Below, piece by piece: positions 58,411 through 64,000 of a stretch of DNA of 64,000 bases. The notes under the pieces are model-generated. The model was not told the DNA's origin. It saw only the letters and a program-made list of their open reading frames with translations, and made no database searches. The stretch covers positions 61,000 through 124,999 of the forward strand of contig NW_024609933.1 of assembly GCF_016920785.2 (NCBI RefSeq), in the 5' to 3' direction. Numbering within the stretch: the first letter of the stretch is position 1; each line of letters opens with the position of its first letter. The translations under genes were made by a program, and so were the position numbers. The DNA comes from Ixodes scapularis (Eukaryota > Arthropoda > Arachnida > Ixodida > Ixodidae).

Positions 58411-59012
58411 GCTATTGGCGGTGAGGTGTTTTGGTGGCGCCCTCCTATGGTTACCTTTCGTGACGTCATTACCTTGTGAACAACAAGTTTGAAGGTGTTT
58501 GTAAGGAGCATGGCGAAAGCTTGAAATCATAGCGCTCTCAAACGAACACTGCCAACGCCGTCAAAATTGAAGTTCTTTCATTCTTCCTCTTATTTCCGTC
58601 GATGGGAAATCCTTTGCTCACGTCATAGTCAGTATTTGGCCTATCTTAGAAGACAAATCACAGCGACGCTTTTGATCGCTCACGTCGCCAATAAACAGCG
58701 CTCTCAAATATGGCGTCCAGTGAATACCCCCTACTGGTGACGTGCGCGATCGAAAGCGTCGCTGTGGTCGGCCTTCCACGATTGGCCGAATGCTGACAAT
58801 GACGTCAAGAAAGGATTCTTCGTCGACGGAAATAAGAGGAATGTAAGAACTTTAATTTTGACGGTGTTGGTAGTGTTGCTTTGAGAGCGCAATGATTTCA
58901 AGCTTCCACCATGCTATTTACAAACACCATCGAACTTGTTGTTCGCCAGGTAATGACGTCGCGAGAAGGAACCGTAGGAGGGCGCCACCAAAACATCTCG
59001 CCGCTAATAGCT
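58411..59012. mobile_element. Near-complete palindromic fold-back element, 602 bp
   Basis: The left arm 58411-58687 (gctattggcggtgaggtgtt, ttggtggcgccctcc, ttatttccgtcga, cagcgacgcttt) is mirrored by the right arm 58738-59012 (aaagcgtcgctg, tcgacggaaataa, ggagggcgccaccaaaac, gccgctaatagc). About 50 bp separates them. It carries several tgacgtca-like motifs. It lies 240 bp from the previous fold-back element; a single-arm relative is at 50770-51033. Confidence 0.85.
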
Positions 59013-59362
59013 TCGCAGTTTTAAGCTTGTAGTCATAGCCAGTGCTCATAAAACACGTATAAAAAAATAAGCGCATCCCTCTTTAAGAAAAAAAGCTAGT
59101 AGTATTTAAAGGGTAAAATACAGTAACTGCTTGTCATGTATATTGCTAGATACGTAGTAAACGTAGGTATGGATGGCCAAGCTAACAACGGTAACTAGGT
59201 CAGGAAGCCAGTAACCGTTACTAGCCTTGACAGTGGAACCCGTGTATTTCACTACTTCCATCTATCATTGGCGCTACCTCCCGACAAAATCCCGGAAAGG
59301 CAACGAGTCCCGTGATTTCCGGTAAAAAAAATTCCGATGACACCTAAGCACTTGGTATGAGT

Positions 59363-59819
59363 TGTGAATGCGAAAGCATTGATGTCCAATTTAACGCCGC
59401 CAGAGGCAACCGCAGCGCCGGTAGGGAATGCGGCGGTGCGCCGTGCAGACCGCCCTGGCTCTCTGGTGACTGCTGCCCCGCTGGGCGAGACAGCGGCGAG
59501 AGTGCGAAGCTCGGCGCGGCGCCGCGCTCCGGTGGTGGCATCACGCTCCCCCACTGCGCAGGCGCAGCGCCCCCTCCCCCCCCCCCCCCCCCGCCTTCAC
59601 GGCTTTTGTGACGCAGCATCTGCATTGCTGTGCTTTTGGCCAGTGGGACTTTAGGTGCGGTTTTGCTCAGCCGCTGGCAACTTACCTGCCGTTTTGTTCA
59701 GCCACTGGAAATTTAGCTGCCATTTTTCGCTGCTACAGATGGAATTTAGGTGCCATTTTTCGTGGTCACAGAAAACGCCGGCTTCGCTCCATGGGACAGT
59801 TAATGCTCTCGCATTGAAA
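59363..59819. mobile_element. Small element with aatgc(g)a..gcatt termini, GC-rich interior and short tandem repeat
   Basis: tgaatgcgaaagcatt (59365-59380) and its inverse aatgctctcgcattga (59802-59817) bound the segment. Each is itself nearly palindromic. The left interior (59390-59605) is very GC-rich and ends in a C17 run (59576-59592). The right interior has about four 27-33 bp tandem monomers of the form ttttg(t/c)tcagccactggaa and attta(g)ctgcc(a/g) at 59634-59755. It is probably a non-autonomous transposon; frames over the GC-rich part are spurious. Confidence 0.5.
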
Positions 59820-61990
59820 AAGCCTAGTGTGCTTATACCACTTACCACCAGATGGCAGGCGCAACAAAAACTAAAACAGGAAATAAGTAATCTAAGTGGC
59901 TCTAGTCACCATCCATTTAAAGTCAAAGAAACGAAACCGTTAATATATAATTTATTTTAAGGCTTCCACATTTGTAACTAGAGATAAATCCTTGCACACG
60001 TTCCACATAAATATTTTCAGCACACAATTGAGGTAATGCATTCAACGCAGATCACATGCATATACGACGAACACACGTGACACGCTTACTTTAATCACTC
60101 GCTAACTCCAGTGACTGCCCATGAGTCTTTTATGTTGTCTAATGAGTGCACACACTTGTCGTCGTGTATTACCACGTCAGTGAATTATGTTGCAAATATC
60201 GTGTTATTTTCACACCAATATTCTTCCTCGAGAAAGTTTTCAAACATTGGGAGCTTTCTATGTCCTAGTAGAAAACAATGGTAAACACGGAAATCATTGG
60301 ACAGTCGATAAAACAACCTCTCCCACCGGTTCTCACCATCCATGTCTTCGCTTCCCCGCATAGCAGCCGCGTACCAGATTTCTCGTCGCTTTCGTTATTC
60401 GAGAATTAAAACGAATGCGGTGGCCGTCGACCAGAGATTACTTTCTACTCGTTACGTACGGCCAACGAAGTCTCGAATTGACGGTGGGCCCGACGGCAGC
60501 TGCACTCCTTTCGCGCGCTGCGCGACAGTAGTGCATGTAAAATAATTACCGCGTGCAGCTCGCATCTTAATTTGTGTTTTGGTTCACTGAAAGATGCTCG
60601 CTTTTGGGGGGGAATATATATGCATATTCAAAAAGACTCGTAGAATGCCAAGAATTGTTTTCATTAGTCCTAAGGATAGATACACTTATTACGTCGCACA
60701 TCCACGAAGGGGAAAGGACGGGCTTAAAACTTCGCCAGCTGCTCCTTATTCAACAGGCCAATTCAACGGACCAATTCTGCCTCGTACAAAAAGGGCATGT
60801 AAACCTGGAATACACATTTTTGCTAAATTACCGCAGCACCAATGAGAATGCTGGGTTTTTAGTTTGACGCTCTGCGCGTTCTAGCGCCTGCATCGGTAAT
60901 TTTTTTAAGCAAAAGTTGAAATCAAGTGGCACTTTGTTCGTGTGTTTCTTCGAACCCCTTTTTTGTCATTTACTTCGAATATATGATATATATTTCATTT
61001 TATCTTTTATTTGACGCCCCCAATTATAGAAAATTAAAAAGCCATAATTGAGGTTTACAAGAATTAAAATTAGGAATTTTCTTCTCACCAGCGTGGGTTC
61101 CGCCATCCTTCTCTGGCCTCTGTCAGAACGTAGGAAAATGCGCTGTTGCTACCATCTTCCTCCTTTACGCTAAGGAAGGGATTGACATATATATAGTGCT
61201 CCATTCAGTGGCGGCCATTTTGTGAATAGAAATGTATAACATTATGCAGTACTTCGTAGGTAATATTTCCTAACATTACAACCAAATATCGGCCACCATT
61301 CTAATAACCACAAAACCAGTCACCGAGGCAGAGAATGTTGGAAGTAAAAATTTAAGGCCAAATACAGAACATCCGCTTTAAAGTTTGAATTTCTATGAAC
61401 AAAAGAAATTAGATTGTTTGCTTTCTATGTTAAAGCATTATATAGGATTCAGGGAAACAAACACCGCAGTACAGAATGCAATCATTTCCTAAACATTTCT
61501 TTCAGTTTATTTGCTCAGTCAGGAATGTTGCCTGGCAGCTTTTTGATGCTCGAGATAGCGCGGACAACCACTTGTGAGAATACAACAAATTTCAACCCAC
61601 ATAAATGCTTCAATGAAGCAAACGTGCTTTTGGTTTTCAAGCAGTATTTTGCATTAAAAATTCAGTAGACCTTTATGACTGCAATTATGCCTGCAACTAC
61701 GTTAACTACATCAACAATCAGGTCCTCAAAGGTGGCACAAATATATGTTGATTCATGCGCCTTTCTACTGGATCACGATTGAAGTGTAGATGTCCTGTAA
61801 GGTAACATCCATCAAAGAAAAAGCTGAAAAAGAGATTGCATAGACCAAAACCGGTATATAAGAAATATATTACTTACCGACCCCTCACGTAACCTTGGCT
61901 GTTCTTTCACCAAATGGGATAGTAGCTAAAGGATGCCCATGTGTTCAACAATTCAACACTTGTACAACTATACGAGGATTTTTGTCGTCA
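59820..61990. other. AT-rich stretch, otherwise unassigned
   Basis: Apart from the small ORF at 60185-60361, only short frames are present (for example 97 codons at 60574 plus). No repeats or motifs of note. Confidence 0.35.
60185..60361 (-). CDS. Small minus-strand ORF (58 codons), possible first exon
   Basis: ATG at 60361-60359 follows gcggctgct, and the frame is open to TAA at 60187-60185. The composition is protein-like: acidic start, aromatic-rich middle (W-E-R-L-F-Y-R-L), then H-R-K-L-P-M-F-E-N-F-L-E-E-E-Y-W-C. The sequence upstream on this strand (60420-60540) is CpG-rich, which would suit a promoter. An internal atg-gtgaga could act as a splice donor after eight codons. It lies upstream of, and on the same strand as, the candidate exons at 55.1 and 54.4 kb, but no splice path is shown. 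It may be chance. Confidence 0.18.
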   Translation of the reverse strand: MRGSEDMDGENRWERLFYRLSNDFRVYHCFLLGHRKLPMFENFLEEEYWCENNTIFAT

Positions 61991-61999
61991 GCGTCAAGT

Positions 62000-64000
62000 G
62001 CTCATGTTTGGCTTAGCGCCCAGGTGTTCATTGGGCACGGGCTCAGCACGTGGCGCAGACAACGTTGAGACTGAGCGGCCAGTGTCGGACAGAAGGAGGG
62101 GATGTGGGCCTTTATAAAACCTAGAGATGTCGGTTTAGGATAAATTTTTGGTGGGGGCTTCAGTGACCCTTTGTGCGTCAATGATACAATTATTTCCTAC
62201 ACTCTACAAGTTTACTCTCGGCATAGTTTGTTAAATTCGTTTATCTGTACTTGAATAAAACATTTAATTTAATCCGACGTCTAGAAGTCCTGCTTCGCCA
62301 CCACTACTACTGCCGTGGACCCCAACCCAAAGATCATTATTCTCAACCCCGTCGATCACAGAAATTCACAATCCCAGTGTCCCAAGCCAGGGGCACAAAA
62401 CATTAAAAAAATAACCAACTTTATTCACCTCCTCAATTTTTATCTCATCCTGAGCCCCACCGTGAGCGTCATCGGTTGCATCCATTTTCTCGGATCAAAT
62501 GTTTTGCTTTTCAACGTCTTCTAAAAATGCATCAACGACATTTCACTGTACTGTGCATATGTTTCTTAAATAAAAACAGCACAAAGTACTCAGCCTTCTG
62601 CAACATACTTACCATCTCGCCATTTATCAAAGCAAGGTACATTTCTAGTACTTCCGCTGTAGAAGGGCTAGGCTCATCAATTCACTTCCTGCGGAGGGAG
62701 AGAGTCGTGATCAGAGTCGGCAATCTTTGCAATGTCAAGGAAACGCCTTTTAATCTCCGGCTTCATGAATTCAATATACCCAGAGATTGAGCCATCGTCC
62801 TCAGTCTAGTGGAGTGCCTGAGCTCTGAAATAGGAAACATTATGGGCATGAAACATTCTCGTGCTGGGTGACAATTAAGTGTATGTTAAATTTCTGCGTG
62901 CCCTGCCATCTCTTTAATTTTTGAAATATGTGCAACGTGGCATTTTCTCTACAATTCACGGTTTGCATGCGACACCATGTCCCTTCGCGGGTGTGGCTCG
63001 TTTGTAGATCCGGGTGCGTCTTGCCAGATTTGTGGCCACCGCTCGCATATGTTTGGCAGAAGCGATTGCTCATTTCTCCTAGCGCATGAACATAAGATAA
63101 CATTTTTGTCTCGTTGCAGTCCGCACAGATCTCCAAGCATCCATAACGTGAAATAGGTGGCTGTTGTATCAGTCAGTCTGGCAAAACGTTCGCCTGCGTT
63201 TATCTGGTCAAAATATGCACCAAACATCAATCTTTGTGGTGACAAGAATATGCTGTTGTGAGTTGTCAACAACAAGCAGGAAAAGAAGGCGGTGATTTTG
63301 AGGCGTACTTTAGGTGAAGCCCAGTCAGGGGTATGTTTGTCCGCGCGACTCCAATCTCGTTTGCTTTCCTTGTTGTTGCTGTTTTTTTTTTTTTTTTTTT
63401 TTTTTTTTGCAGGCGCTTTTGTATCATTATTTGACCAGTTTGGCCCCCCACGTCATGCCCACTTTATTTTCGAAGGGCTAGACAGTTGCAGGAAATGTGA
63501 TTTGTATTAGCCTGTCGTGTTTCGTGGTGGAACTGCGGACGCGGCCCCTTTGCCGAATGATGCTCGAACTCATCGATTAGGATTGATGTTTTTTTTACAT
63601 GAAACTAAATAAACACCATATGGTTTTCTTAAATATCCTGGAATATGTACACAGCAGGTTGTAAAAATGTTAACGCGACTAAACCTAGAGCAGACTCCTG
63701 GCAACATATGTCAATTATTCCCGCTGCCAAAACGAGTGACGGAAGTAAACATCATACCACCTTGGTAATTTCACTGCTGTAAAGTAGCGCCACGCACAGA
63801 ACCGCTTTCCTGTTGCTATTCATTCGCATCATTTACTATCAATCGATAGATCTGGCATCTTGGGACAGAACGTTTTAAAAAGGAGTCTGCGCCCCACCAA
63901 ATGGTACATTAGAAAAGCTTGTTGACTTACTGCTCCCAAAAGCAGAACGGTGCACTGTTTTTACAGTATCGCAAATTCAGCACAAAAAAAAAACAACACC
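62000..64000. other. Unassigned end of window with promoter-like motifs and a T27 run
   Basis: tttataaaacc at 62111-62121 (TATA-like) is followed by an aataaa at 62254-62259, a spacing that would fit an LTR or a very short transcription unit. No LTR partner or coding frame follows. Overlapping minus-strand frames at 62840-63275 have varied composition but no motif. A T27 run is at 63382-63408. Confidence 0.25.

Noticed and set aside
62840..63275. Two overlapping minus-strand frames with varied composition
   Set aside because: They are in different frames over the same DNA with no motif or splice evidence to choose either.

Overview
The window looks like arthropod nuclear DNA, most probably from a hard (ixodid) tick. 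That placement is an inference from the repeat content, the moderate GC, the sparse coding content and intron-like sequence; no single-copy gene here fixes the species. Nothing bacterial, phage, plasmid or CRISPR-like is visible, and no tRNA or rRNA gene was recognised.

The only intact protein-coding unit is a young Ty3/Gypsy LTR retrotransposon at 37829-43665. It has two 381-bp LTRs that are identical by eye, a gag frame, a pol frame (protease, reverse transcriptase, RNase H, integrase), a polypurine tract, and insertion into an AT microsatellite. Gag and pol overlap by about 80 nt in different frames, so Pol needs a +1 frameshift. A diverged LTR fragment of a related element lies at 7752-7860.

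The first 7.6 kb is a dead I-type (RNase H-bearing) LINE. Its ORF1 zinc-knuckle protein is at 1-860 and its ORF2 starts at about 1070. ORF2 is interrupted near 1137 by about 2.9 kb of unrelated DNA and resumes at about 4062, running to 7602 with many frameshifts and mutated catalytic motifs. A smaller, weaker LINE tail is at 21.87-22.36 kb.

The rest is repeat-rich intergenic or intronic DNA. It holds at least six large fold-back (inverted-repeat) elements (14.8-15.2, 19.3-20.1, 47.7-47.8, 48.1-48.9, 57.5-58.2 and 58.4-59.0 kb) and several small TIR-bounded elements (36.0, 36.9-37.5, 51.0-51.7 and 59.4-59.8 kb). Tandem repeats include a crisp 5 x 86-bp minisatellite at 31668-32097, diverged ~75-bp monomer arrays at 19.0 and 29.7-30.5 kb, and a ~152-bp duplication at 50 kb. 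A pair of ~340-bp promoter-like modules sits at 12.2-13.1 kb. There are also microsatellites and mononucleotide runs.

Host-gene evidence is thin. Two minus-strand exon-like segments at 55112-55259 and 54391-54716 have good splice signals and an AATAAA downstream of the second. They may be the 3' end of a minus-strand gene, but their phases do not join directly. A plus-strand exon-like segment at 36240-36498 and a 58-codon minus-strand ORF at 60185-60361 are weaker candidates.
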